Source: Stenopsyche tienmushanensis
Lineage: Eukaryota; Arthropoda; Insecta; Trichoptera; Stenopsychidae
Length of the DNA: 64,000 nucleotides
NCBI GenBank assembly: GCA_008973525.1
Contig: WACJ01000365.1
Location: forward strand, 124,001 to 188,000
Direction of reading: 5' to 3'
In this document: positions 36,476 to 47,181 of the stretch, piece by piece
Layout: each line of letters begins with the position of its first letter
Position numbering within the stretch: the stretch's first letter is position 1
Notes under the pieces: model-generated
Seen by the model: only the letters and a program-made list of their open reading frames with translations
What the model was told of the DNA's origin: nothing
The model's database searches: none
Made by a program: the position numbers and the translations under genes

Positions 36476-36900
36476 GCTTAAACGGCTGGCACATGGCCTC
36501 CAGGATCATGCTGAGGGGGCAACGGTCACCCCTTATATTGATCACTAAGGCGTTCCGCACTGTGTCCAGTGAGGGCCTGCCGGTGCTGGCCGGCATATTT
36601 CCGCTTGATCTGGAAATCCAGTACCGTGCGGCAAAGTTTATAGCCGAAAACGATTTGACTCCAGCAATCGACGGCAAACGCATCCACATAGATGCAGACG
36701 TCTCCGACACGCTGGCAGGATGGCGTTCGATCGCGATGCGCTATTTCGTTGTGGCAGCGGTCCAGAATTTGGACCGGTTGGACACGGAAATCTTGTGGCC
36801 ACTCCCTCTAATTTTAGAGCATTCAGGACTTTCTGCTATAAATTTCCATGCATTCCTGGGGTCTTCTACGACCTCGATAGGGTCGTAGAGCCCCCCTCCC
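36476..36900 (+). mobile_element. R1-clade LINE C-terminal fragment
   Basis: Encodes ASRIMLRGQRSPLILITKAF, RTVSSEGLPVLAGIFPLDLE and IQYRAAKF, matching the same segment as the copy at 21840-22690, followed by WPLPLILEHSGLSA. It ends with a perfect 9-bp hairpin (36865-36889) and C/G-rich bases that look like a LINE 3' end. Confidence 0.8.
36865..36889 (+). other. 9-bp hairpin at LINE 3' end
   Basis: tctacgacc and ggtcgtaga with a 7-base loop, downstream of the LINE coding remnant; probably part of the 3' UTR recognised by the reverse transcriptase. Confidence 0.6.
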
Positions 36901-37189
36901 GGCGGTCAATAAGCTCAGCAGTACCCTCCCGGGGTCACAAACGGAGTTCAATTACGCTTTTTCCAATATTTATATATATAGCAGTGGAGAAATTTTAAAT
37001 TCTTCGGTTTTTGCACCTTAGTGTGCATTTTTGTTGTGCGGGCTGGCATGATGACCCCGAATACCGAGGCCAATAAACAGCTCAGGTCAGTGGAGGGTCC
37101 CATGTCTCCCTCTATCTCGTGAGTGGAACTTAACCACCGTATTGTGTGCGCATTCTTCTTCTCCCCGTACCGCCGCCCAAACTTCATTT
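36901..37189. other. GC-richer unassigned stretch after the LINE
   Basis: Contains gcgggctggcatgatgaccc and cgtgagtggaacttaaccac; perhaps more LINE or LTR sequence. No coding frame. Confidence 0.35.
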
Positions 37190-37350
37190 CACCAGAATAA
37201 TATGCGCCAAAACAAACAATATTTATAATAATTCTATAACGTTCACGAAGGTGCGCACAACAACTCCCCAAAGTTTCATTGTAATCAGATGAATGGTATG
37301 GCAGTGCATAAAATATGAACAAACAAACATTGATTTTTATATATATAATA
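37190..37350 (-). mobile_element. Helitron 5'-end fragment, reverse
   Basis: Read on the - strand it begins at about 37350 (tatatataaaaatcaatg), continues through tgtttgttcatattttatgc and the ccattcatctgattacaatg phrase, and on toward tattattctggtgaaatg. The apparent 136-residue ORF across it is a consequence of the repeat. Confidence 0.6.
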
Positions 37351-38570
37351 TATCGCATGGCATGCGTTTTATTATTTTGTACTGAAAAATGTGCTTCAAA
37401 TGTTCGTGGCTATTGATAAAAGATCTTCCTCGTCTGCATCATCATCTTCATCCGGTTCGTCCACCAAAATTGAACTGCACAAGACCTCAATTGAATCCAA
37501 ACCACTCGTGCTGGATGAACATTATATATTTTTAACATAGATTTCAAAGCCAATGTCGGTATTAATTCCAATACGTTTACGTCCATGGTTATATCTAAAC
37601 GTTTAAATGCGTTTATGTAATCGATTTTGTTTAATTAAAAATGGAGTAATGCAGAACAACCTCAGCATTTATAAATGTTGTTCAAGGTTGTTTTTCCTTG
37701 TTCTTTTTTTTAACAAGAATTTAAAGCGTGTATTTTTTTTCGCACCTTTGATTCTATTCTATGAAGCTCATTGCTAATTGGCACTTTTATCTTGCGAAAC
37801 CGGTTTAACAGTTCTGCAAGGTTTCATTGTCGCGTAGAATGTCAACGGTGAATGAATCATAATAGATCATTTCCTTTTGGCGTGTTCACAACCCTAATCA
37901 TCGACGGGCACGGTCAAGTTTATCTGCACTTTCTATCGCCTTCGCAATCAGTATTCGGTTGGTGCAAAAAAAATGTCGTTTATTCATTGCCTCATGTACA
38001 AATCTGCACGATCGTATTCCGCGGCGTTTGGATAGAGCCAATGCTTTGCCCGTAAAATGTGGGCCAATAAATATTTCGGGCGATGATTTAGCATTCGCAA
38101 TATATTTTTTTAACGATTTCTCATAATTTTGTGGATCGCATTTCGCTCATGATTGCCCCATTACCTCAAAATCTTTTTTTTCGGGAAGCATTTTAACGAT
38201 TGAATCGGTCTCTCTTATATAAACGAAGCCCGCAACATTTATCGGTCGACGTTATTCAACACTGCAATAAAAGAATTTTTCTTATATTTATCGTATCATA
38301 AATAAACATTAGCGCTATATAAAACATTGCAGACGAGGAATGGTTACAAACTGGATTTTGGATGGCCTTGACAACATCCACCAAAGAAATTTTTCGTGGT
38401 TTCGACACACATTTCCATTTTTGTCGCGGCCAAACAACACCAGCATGTGATGTGACATCCCGTTTGTTAAAAATGAACAAAACAGAAGTGACCTTTAACA
38501 TCGGCTTTAATGTTCGACTCTGCAGGCATTTGAATCTCATCATTGAAGAGCACCAACTAAAAGGTGCGAC
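37351..38570. other. no supported gene
   Basis: A 95-codon - strand ORF (38543-38256) abuts the terminal repeat at 38571 and could belong to that element, but shows no transposase motif. Confidence 0.4.
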
Positions 38571-38615
38571 AGGAAAACTACCTCATTTTAAAAATGAATA
38601 ACACAAACAGTGTTA
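38571..38615 (+). repeat. terminal repeat end (CAGGGTGCGGCAG family)
   Basis: aggtgcgacaggaaaactac followed by ctcattttaaaaatgaataa. Left-type end only. Confidence 0.6.
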
Positions 38616-38759
38616 TTAGAGTATACTTGAATCCATTTAGATACTCGTGTTTTGAAGCTTCCAATGCAATAAACAGAGCCGTAATAAGGGTATGAAGCGC
38701 CCGTGGCAATTATCTAACTCCCTCCCCCCTTTCCTCTCGGAAATACAATTCATTGTTGC

Positions 38760-38930
38760 TTTATAGTTGCTTCCGTGATCGTACAGATCATATAAAATGC
38801 CACAAAAAGCCCTAAAATAGGACGGATTGGCCATACTGTTAGTATGTCCAATCGGTCCGCTTTTCAGACTGCTGATGTGACGAATGAGCGCCTTGCAATC
38901 GGACGTATATTATAAAACGAAGTTATCCGA
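38760..38930 (-). mobile_element. R1-clade LINE 3'-end fragment
   Basis: Similar to 12560-12790 (ccaatcggtccgcttttcag versus ccaaccggtccacttttcgg); the - strand encodes MANPSYFRAFCGILYDLYDH, like the region after WPLPLIL in the copy at 36476. Confidence 0.5.
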
Positions 38931-38989
38931 AGAAGACTGATCATATGGGCGATAACGAAGAAAAGATAATTAATAGAGTCAATCATTGT

Positions 38990-39125
38990 TGGTTCGTGTA
39001 AACTAGAATGGTCGAGTAAAATAAAAACCATGTACAACTCTCGACCGGGTCGGTATTCTGCGTTTTGCGCCCTAAGCCCAGTTGCGCCCGTGGCGGGCAC
39101 CTGCTTTGCCACGCCTCTTTTACGG
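38990..39125 (-). repeat. inverted copy of the 50440-50560 repeat
   Basis: gaatggtcgagtaaaataaa, ctcgaccgggtcggtattct and ctttgccacgcc match the reverse of 50440-50555. About 130 bp, GC-richer than its surroundings. Confidence 0.65.
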
Positions 39126-39399
39126 CTTTGGCAATAAATACTTGTTCTATTAGGAGGACCCGAAAGTATTCGTACATTTTTGGGACCTTAGTCAGATCCA
39201 CGTCAAACAATCAAGGATTTTTCGCAAATACTTCTTATATCTTTATTCACCGGATCTCTCCCCGATGCATTTGTATCTTTTTAGGTCCATGGAGCCTGAG
39301 AGAAAAACGATTCAAATATGCAGCCCAAATGTAAATGCATTTAAAATCGATTTTTGCTTCTAAGTCGGATTTTTTTACAATAAGGAATAGAAGGACTGC

Positions 39400-39625
39400 C
39401 AAAGCAATTCAACAAATTTCAACAAACAAGATTTTTAAATTAGCACAACTATTGTTTGTGTGCGGATTATATTTTGCGAGATGTTTAACGGATGCACCAT
39501 TTTGGCGCGTGTTGGTCTGATGGTCGCTAAGATAAACGAAGCATAGCAATCGTCGATTTCTTATACACTTGCCAAGCGTTCAGTCTTCGGCGGACTGTGC
39601 CGTGGGGCGGATCGATACATGCGTC
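39400..39625 (+). repeat. Helitron-like dispersed repeat, copy 2
   Basis: About 85-90% alike by eye to 36270-36475 over its whole length, ending at the same point in gatcgatacatgcgtca. Copies 1 and 2 are in the same orientation about 3.1 kb apart. Confidence 0.6.
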
Positions 39626-39779
39626 ATCATTTCAATTCATACCTGGATCATTTCGATCGGCGAAAAAAGCAACACATCGAAAAAATATTCGAGTCACTTT
39701 TGAATTCTATGTTTGGTCCCCGTCACGTCGTTTATAATTGCGTTTTTATGTTAAAAATAAAAAAAATGTATAAAAACAT

Positions 39780-40010
39780 TTGGAATTATTAACACTTTAC
39801 AGTGCGGGCGTTCCCATGATGTTATGTCCCAATCATTCCAACTGATATTCCATTCGAATTTAAACGTGTGTAGTTTCCGGTGCGAGCATCAATAAAGCAC
39901 AGGGACACACAGGGTATGCGTGCATGCTTCTCACATGGACAACTGCATGTGGGCTGCTCACGTTCATCTCATTTATTACTAGACGGTACGCATCATACGG
40001 AAAAGCATTA
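39780..40010 (-). repeat. family E repeat, internally deleted
   Basis: The reverse strand joins the 5' portion (cgcaccggaaactacacacg) to the terminal gcccgcactgtaaagtgtta, skipping about 300 bp present at 19770-20100. Confidence 0.6.
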
Positions 40011-41159
40011 ATTGGCACGTCATTAGCACAATCTTTGGGACGGGAAATCTTGTGTCCAACAAAAAGAAACAAAGTGAAAAACGAAAATCAGGGGTTGAAT
40101 GCGTAGCCAAAACTAGTAGATAGATCGCCCAAAGGGTGACAGAAAATCAGAACGCAGTCTTGCAATTGGATTACAAATTGACAGTAACCAAACATGTTAT
40201 GAATAACGATTTTCACAGCAATTTTGGTGGTACAAAAACCAAAGCAACCGTCGAAAACTTTAGCATCAGAATTGTGAGAAAAATTTGGCTTGAACATCAT
40301 GCAGAATTGAAACTATGTCATTTGAAGAGACATCATGTTGCATTTGGATGACACCGATGGCTAGTAATCAGCACGCTTATTTGTACATAATCTGCATTTT
40401 ATTCTGATTTGTTTGATTAAGTCCGTCATTCCTCATAATGTTTGAGCTGCGATGCAAATGGCTCGGAAATCATCAGCAATGACTTCTTCGGACGAATATC
40501 GATGACGACTCCTAGCGCATCAGTGGGTGTAACATTAATAGTTACATCTCAAATTTAGCAACAGGACCACATTTCTGCATAATATACAGCTCTTTAAATT
40601 TGCTCTCACATCGGTGCAACAATAAGAAACACAAGGTTGAAATACTCAATGAAATTTAACCACCTGAAACAATAATACAGAACAACATGTCAGCAAGACG
40701 GTGTATTTAGCTGGCTTGATGTCTTAGTTGATTATGCTTGATTACGCATAAAACTATGCTTATATGCAAACATCGATCGTTATGATCATGCATTGTCCGA
40801 TTGAGAGATATATTTAGGATTCAACGATGGCATAAAATCGATACATCGATGCTAATTCATTCGCTAAATTCGATGTCGATGAATATTCATGTTATGCATA
40901 GAGCTTACCACCGCTGCATAATAATCGTCCATTGAATGATAGAAAGGGCAAAGCGGTATAAAACACCAGTTTGTTTTTGGATTTATCGAATGCTGGAAAG
41001 GTTTTCAAGTCGATAAAGCATTAATTAATATCATCGTGATCGTTTAACATGGTAATTGATTGGGATATTATGGAGGTATAATGTCAAACGATGACAGAGC
41101 TTGCAGATTAAAGATGTCATCAAAATTTGCAATAAACGACATCGGAATAAAATCAAATT
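40011..41159. other. no supported feature
   Basis: ORFs at 40088 (-) and 40136 (+) overlap and lack motifs. Confidence 0.5.
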
Positions 41160-41895
41160 GAATCGATCAATGGCTTCCAATCGATTTTTGATGATTTTGA
41201 TCGATCGATCTAACAAAGAAAACAAAAACAAATTGGAAAAAAATATCTTTATTTCTCAGCACAGCCTCCTTTCCGCTCCATACACACTCAGCGATGTTCA
41301 ATAGCGTTTTTGCCAAATGAGGTCGTTTTTCTTTGATTTCATCATTTAGACGTTGCAATAAGTTCGCTTAATACTCGTCATTGATTGTTTTTCCTTTTTG
41401 AAAATAATCAATGAAAATTATCCCATGCACATCCTTTGTCTCAGGTGTGAAATGATGAACCCATGTTTCATCCATGGTTATGAATTGACTTCAAAGCTCG
41501 GCTTTATTGCTATGAAACGTCGCTGTTTTTGCTCTATTGTGAGCAAACGCGGTACCCATCTTGCGCACAGCTTTCTCATGTCTAAATTTTTAGCCGATAT
41601 GCGGTGTACAGCACTTTTTGAAATGCTTAACATGTCTGCTTGCTCGCACACTTTCAGTCGACGGCCATCCAATACCATTTTGTACGACGGCATGAGGTAT
41701 TGGGCGGAAAAGCGCGCCACATTTGAACGAATGTAATTGTTATTTGCCTGTCCACTCTGTACGGTTCGTAAAATTTTACTGGTCCCGCCCTGGATTGCAT
41801 CGTTAAATTGTTTCGCACCACAAACTTGCGGCGGCAATGGTTGCAAAGTAATATAATTTATATGAACGCTGGCTTTTAATACTTCAGGCACGAGA
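41160..41895 (-). mobile_element. second mariner, transposase fragment
   Basis: 41891-41478 (-) encodes DGRRLKVCEQADMLSISKSA, VHRISAKNLDMRKLCARWVP, RLLTIEQKQRR; 41358-41300 (-) encodes MQRLNDEIKEKRPHLAK. These are in canonical mariner order, but the catalytic segments between and after are frameshifted or missing. It is a different subfamily from the neighbour at 42109-43270. The frame is lost after HLAK, where DNA becomes low complexity. Confidence 0.85.
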
Positions 41896-42108
41896 CTTGT
41901 GGTTATATTTGTAGAAAATCGATGTATTTATACAATGTATTCAATACTGATTTTCTAGATCGTGTCCATTGTCGTGACTTTTTCGTATGAAAAATAGATA
42001 TTGAGACCTGTATTAATTTCTTCGATATTCTTAATCACTTAACCGTAAGCGACTCACCGGAGAGTCGCTATGGTTTTTCATAGAAAAAAAACGTATTTCC
42101 AATATATA

Positions 42109-43270
42109 TTAAGGGTACCCATAAGTAATCAATTATTGTTTTTATAATTTTGTTTTAATTATTCAATCAATTATATAATTTCCATTATTATTTACAACTC
42201 TTTGTCATCTTTCGGGCAAAGTTTTAATCTCTCTTATTTATAAAAAGAGGCTGACTTTGACGAAAAATGGTTATTTAGATGAATTTCAACTTCATTTACA
42301 TTTCAAAACGTCTTATTTTTGATGGAGTGCCTATAACTTTGAATAAATAATAATCAAACGGCGCAATATCTGGCGAATATGGCGGATGAGGTAGCAGTTC
42401 CCAATTGAGTTCCCTAAATTTTACCTGGATTACTTTAGCTGCTTGGGGTCTGGCATTATCATGATGCAATATCACTTGCATTTACTCTGTCTAATGCGAG
42501 CAATAAATTTTTGCATTGATAGTTTCTCCTAGTTTTAGAAACTCAAAGTGTATTATCCTACCACAATCCCACCATATACTCAAAAGGACCTTTTTTATAA
42601 TCAAAGACGGTTAAGGAGGTGTTACAGCCGGTTGATTAGTTGAAAGCCACTGCTTAGCTCTTTTAATATTGTCGTATAAGATCCATTTTTCATCACAAGT
42701 TATAATCCGATGAAGAAAGGAGTCGTTAATTTCGTAGTTGATCCCTGTTGTTCTCGGACAGATGGTGCGGAATCCAAACACCCTGTCTGTAACTTTTGGC
42801 ACTGTTGACAAAGTAGCCCCGAGTCTTGACGCTATTTCTGCCACACTTAATTTTGGATCTGAATCCACTAGCAATTTCAGCATTTCGGTATCGAATTTAG
42901 TAGATCTCCCACTTCGATAGTCATTAACTAGAGTAAAATTGCCATTTGAGAATCTTCGAAACCATCGTTGACACTTATTGGCCTTAAGAATTTCACAGCA
43001 AACATTGCAAATCATATTAATTGTCTTTGTTGCGTTAGAACCCATTTTAAAGTGGAAGAGCATAAGATAGCGAATATGTTATTTTGATGGCTGTGTCTCT
43101 GCCATGATGTAGATAATGAATTTATTTTTATCTATTGATGAATAATTGAAGTTTAGAGACTACTTAATAAGATACAACCAAATACACAACCTCTCCAGTC
43201 GGTGGGTCAGCAACAACTGATGCGCGACAACACGATGTCAAAATAATTGATTACTTATGGTTATCCCTAA
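42109..43270 (-). mobile_element. mariner transposon, full length by its ends, transposase broken
   Basis: About 1.16 kb with terminal inverted repeats of about 30 bp (left: ttaagggtacccataagt; right, reversed: ttagggataaccataagt) flanked by TA on both sides, as expected for Tc1/mariner. On the - strand 43063-42611 encodes the N-terminal helix-turn-helix half (RWFRRFSNGNFTLV, LSVAEIASRLG) and the first catalytic Asp in CDEKW. 42481-42296 encodes HHDNARPQ and PHPPYSPDIAPFDYYLF, giving the second and third Asp separated by exactly 34 residues (D,D34D). Between them the frame has in-frame stops, so it cannot make an intact transposase. Confidence 0.92.
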
Positions 43271-43604
43271 TATATATTTTTAAAAAAATGAATGTCTTTA
43301 GTATGTATAGTATACGCTCCTATACAATTCATCCGATTGCGATGAAACTTTGCAGAATTGTTGGGTGAGTATCCAAGAACGTTTTTGAATTAGTACAAGC
43401 ATTGTTTGTGTGCGTTTAGCGGATGCACCATATTGGCGCATATTGGTGTGGTGAATTAAATTGGGGTGAGGAAAAATGTGTGAGTGCGCGAATGCTTTTA
43501 GATCCTAGCCCTTCAGCCCGCGCTAAACATGGCCTGAAGCAATAAATCATGCTACTGTATTACTGCGTTTCTTTGCAAATAATTATTAAGCGCGTGTGGC
43601 ATTT
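43271..43604. repeat. Helitron-like segment and LTR-tail-like repeat between mariner and Helitron
   Basis: 43300-43450 repeats the segment seen at 36190-36370 and 39430-39520 (atccgattgcgatgaaac, gcggatgcaccat.ttggcgc). 43500-43604 matches 25555-25680 (ttcagcccgcgcta, gcctgaagcaataaatcatg, aagcgcgt.tggcatt), an AATAAA-containing tail that looks like part of an LTR. Confidence 0.6.
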
Positions 43605-43614
43605 TACTCATTAA

Positions 43615-44012
43615 TCTAATATATAAAAATGAATTAGTTTTTGTTCGTTCGAAATGCGCCACCATATCGTTCATTGGATTGCGATAAAACTTCGTTAATT
43701 TATTGCTGAGGATTCCGTGAGTAACAAAGGCATAGTTTAATATATAAAAATTAATGTTTGTTTGTTCGTATTTAATGCGCTGCCATACCGTTCATTCGAT
43801 TGCGATAAAACTTTGCCAACTTATTGTTTGCACTTTTTCAAATAATATAGGTATTGTATAGTTAACTTACATAATAAAGCCAACAAAATAAAATAAATTT
43901 CATTATTTTTTTCGTTCATAACTCTTTATATCTATATATAACTCTTTCAGATTTCAAACAGTATTTTTAGAATTATTACTTCTGTGGCAGCAATGCGCCG
44001 GGTACCAGCTAG
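43615..44012 (+). mobile_element. short non-autonomous Helitron
   Basis: 398 bp. It starts TCTAATATATAAAAATGA directly after a host A and ends ...GGGTACCAGCTAG directly before a host T, the classic Helitron structure (5' TC, 3' CTRR, insertion between A and T, no target duplication). It has an internal second copy of the 5' end (43736 onward). There is no Rep/helicase coding sequence, so it would depend on a partner element. Confidence 0.8.
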
Positions 44013-45054
44013 TTTTTAAATAAATCTAACATAAATCATCTGGGTTTTCCGTCGAATTTCCAAATTGGACCTCTCGAATACGTGCCACCAAGCAAAGCCG
44101 CGGCGGACATTTGAACGACGTTATATCCCATACTTACTTTCAAATAAAAATAAAGTTGAGTGGATATCTCACACATAACTTGTTTAATTTACATTTAAAA
44201 ATCGGGCGTCCTTATTAAAATACGCCAACGTATTAATCATTCATCGTTCATGGAGAAAAACGATGTTCACCAGTAATTTCGTTGGAAATCTACGTGATAC
44301 AGCGCACGCCATCGTGCGGCCTAACGGCGAACTACATACGTATGAGAATTCAAACGTAATAACGATTCGTTATATTCGAATATAACGAATCGTTGTATGT
44401 TTCGGTACGCTCCGCCGAACATGCCAAAGTTATCATATTCCCAACTGTGATTCCCAACTATGAACGAACCACAAAGGATAGTCATGTGGAAATGAAAGGC
44501 GACAGAACCGATTTACGCCATTCGCGCCACAAGATCGAAAAAATCATTTAAAACATTGAATTTCAAGTCTCAAAGATGCATAGTGTGGGATTGAAGGGTC
44601 TTCGTCTGGCTTCTAGTGCTGAAGATATTATCTTGAATCGCCTTCAAAGCATGAAAATAATGACGTCGTTTTGTCGGCTTTCGTTCAAGAGGCTTTCGTA
44701 AAGAACTGTCTGGTAGTGTCTTTGATCCACCCTTTACTCTCAATGTAAAATTCATAAAGCCCTCGAACGAAAAGAGCGAATGAGGGCCCTTAATGCTTCA
44801 GGAGTCCGACGTTAATATTTGATCGAATCGCCCCAGACAGATAAAAGCTGCAACGTTTGAATTGCGTACCGACATATCGATCTGAGACAACACGCAAGAG
44901 ATAACCCAAATTATACAACTTCCAGAAATACATTTCGTATACACATTGACAATAATGCGAAGAACTAGTCTAATTTAACGCGGAAAGTTGTCTGATTAAT
45001 AGATCCAAACATCGATAGATTGTTCCTTTTCAATGACTGATTGATGTGACTCGA
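44013..45054. other. no supported gene; contains the 34-bp palindrome
   Basis: Near-average composition; one 61-codon motif-free ORF (44755-44570, -). Confidence 0.5.
44361..44394. repeat. 34-bp perfect palindrome
   Basis: The left arm is aacgattcgttatattc and the right arm its exact reverse complement, with no spacer (centre ttcgaa). Next bases on either side do not pair. Confidence 0.95.
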
Positions 45055-45760
45055 GATAAACATCCAGAAAGTAAAGCTACAAGATTTATGTTAGATCGAA
45101 AAATGATTGTATTTAATTGAAATTCACAGAATATACAGGCATTGAACGAAAGGACTCTACTCTCTAGGTAACATTTTATTCAGCACGAGAGAGAGGGATT
45201 TGGCTGCGGAAAGGACGTCCTTCCGCAACCAAGGCCAACCGCCAACTTAGGCCAGTGTTATAGACTTTTGGATTCGGGGGTGTTGTGATACACCCACATC
45301 TCATCCCCCGTCACGATAAAATCCAAAAAAGCTTCTCCCTCCTTTGTAAAACGATCCAAAAATTCACGAACGGCGGTCACGCGAATTTGACGATGCTCCG
45401 GTGTGAGCATTCTGGGCATCTATGGAGCACACAACTTCTTATAACCAAATTTTTCCGACACAATATCATAGAGGACACTTCGATAAATGTCAGGAAATTC
45501 ATCGTTAAGATCGTCGAGCGTCACACGGCGATTATTTCGCACTTGTTCTTCAATTTTTTGCACAAATTCGTCAGAAATCACTGATGATCTTTCACTCCTG
45601 TCTGAGTATCAGTGCAGCCTTCTCTAAACATCTTAACCCACTTTGTGAAATGTTGTGGACTCATCACATCACTATCATAAAAAAATCCACGAGATTTCTT
45701 CTTTTTCTTGTAACCTTACTTTCTGGATGATCATCGTATTTTGCAGGAAACTTGATTCAC
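45055..45760 (-). mobile_element. mariner M1 copy carrying an LTR fragment
   Basis: M1-like end at about 45057 (gagataaacatccagaaagt). The - strand of 45250-45600 encodes FGYKKLC, MLTPEHRQIRVTAVREFLDR, FTKEGEAFLDFIVTGDEMW, in order and mostly in one frame. A family B LTR fragment interrupts it at 45155-45245. Confidence 0.75.
45155..45245 (-). repeat. family B LTR fragment inside a mariner
   Basis: ggactctactctctaggtaa, cagcacgagagagaggg and aaggacgtccttccgc match 8685-8790. Mariner sequence continues on both sides. Confidence 0.6.
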
Positions 45761-46298
45761 CGCAGATTTGGTGCGATGTTGTTTTCATTTCGGTTTTCGT
45801 TCCGGTTCAGTACTAAATATTTATATCGGTTCAGTTCCGATATTAGTAAACAAGATTCTTTTAATCCATTATTTCCCCTTGATTTTCACCATTATTCAAA
45901 GCCGGATCTTAAATCACATCAATTTTTATAGCACTTGGCATTGCTTTTTTATGAAATCCGCTTTTGATTTTATAGATTTGCTTCTAGCAAATGCGAAATT
46001 CTTTAAATGCATAAATGAATCATTAAACCACAAGCTGGTATAAAATTGTGATAATCTTTTGCAGACATTGATGATAAATATCGGGTAATAAAAGACCACT
46101 GTTCGCCAAAATGATGACCTTTCAATGTTTTCTTCATAAAGAGTACGGCAGAAAAACTTCCTTATTTTAAAAATGAATAACACCAACAGTATGGAAGATG
46201 TCAGTATAATTATTTTTTCTATGTTGCAGAGAGACATTTAAAGTTTTTTATTTATTATACTTTAAAATATATATCATTAAGATGGCTTAAGGAAATGA

Positions 46299-46420
46299 GC
46301 AGTTTGGATTTCTTGGAATTGCTGATTTTCTAAGAATTGTGCAGTACGATTTCTTGGAATCGCTGATTTTCTAAGGATTGTGCAGTACGATTTCTTGGAA
46401 TCGCTGATTTTCTAAGAATT
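46299..46420 (+). repeat. 41-bp tandem repeat array
   Basis: Unit gctgattttctaagaattgt + gcagtacgatttcttggaatc starts at 46321 and 46362, with a further partial unit at 46403 and a partial one before 46321. Lies inside the hAT-like element. Confidence 0.9.
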
Positions 46421-46826
46421 TTCCAATTAGTCAAAGATCGACCGTGATTGAGAGAGGCAACAGTGGCGTAACTACTAATTGGCGAGCTTAGGCTACGCCT
46501 CGGGGCAATATCTATCTAATCTATATATACAGTACATATATGTTTTTCAAATTCTTACATTAACCTTTCTCTTCCGGTGATGTATTTACTACACCTCGAC
46601 TCTAATAATGGGAATATCGATATGAAATATAATAGATACGGGCTTCAGATTTTTTGTATTCCTCCGTAATATAATTACGAATCACATCAAAGCATTATAG
46701 TGTATAAGTATTCATCAGCAGCGACGGAAATAAATAATTTGTCGGGAAATTGGGAATTTTGCGAGTTTTAGTCCACGTCTCAGCAGAAAGGAATTTTATC
46801 AGTCACATTGATAGTTTTATGCGAAA

Positions 46827-47024
46827 ATGGGGACTCACTCACTTGGCGGTCATCAACTCGAACTAGCATTTATATATCTAATGACGATACCTCCAACAAG
46901 TGTGGAGGCTGAGCCTGCATTTTCAGCAGCAAGTTGCCTGGCTACCAAAATCAGATGCAGACTAAATGACGAAACACTGGATGCTTTAATGTTACTTAGG
47001 GCATATTTTCAAAATGATATTTGA
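46827..47024 (+). pseudogene. hAT transposase C-terminal dimerisation domain remnant
   Basis: 65 codons matching the conserved end of hAT transposases: PPTSVEAE(P/R)AFSAA, then LND(E/D)TLDAL and LRAYFQND just before the stop. In this family the domain mediates oligomerisation of the DNA-cutting enzyme. It is isolated from any catalytic region, and a decayed relative lies at 24130-24230. The N-terminal part of the ORF (MGTHSLGGHQLELAFIYLM) is less conserved. Confidence 0.85.
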
Positions 47025-47181
47025 ATTTTTAGTGGTTTATTTATCTATTTTTTAATTGTATTGCAAATTATTTTTTGTATATTAAACAAATGGACTTATT
47101 AGTAATTTTTGATCAAATTTATTCATGTAATTTCTTAAACTATTCATTTTTAAAATAAGATAGTTTCTCTGCCGTACCATA

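Larger units (their letters stand above)
46139..47181 (+). mobile_element. hAT-like element with long TIRs, internal family A copy and transposase tail
   Basis: Left end gtacggcagaaaaacttcc and right end (reversed) gtacggcagagaaactatc are inverted repeats that both run on through ttattttaaaaatgaata, about 37 bp. The body has a 41-bp tandem array (46299-46420), a family A segment (46455-46800) and an ORF at 46827-47024 encoding the hAT dimerisation signature (TIPPTSVEAEPAFSAASCLA, then RCRLNDETLDALMLLRAYF). That is the last about 65 residues of a transposase; the upstream catalytic part is gone. Host flanks do not show a clear 8-bp duplication. Confidence 0.75.

Noticed and set aside
36948..37358. 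136-codon - strand ORF
   Set aside because: Runs through Helitron 5'-end sequence and unrelated bases; no motif.
44361..44394. Transcription terminator
   Set aside because: Hairpin-type terminators are bacterial; this is insect nuclear DNA and there is no loop or T run.
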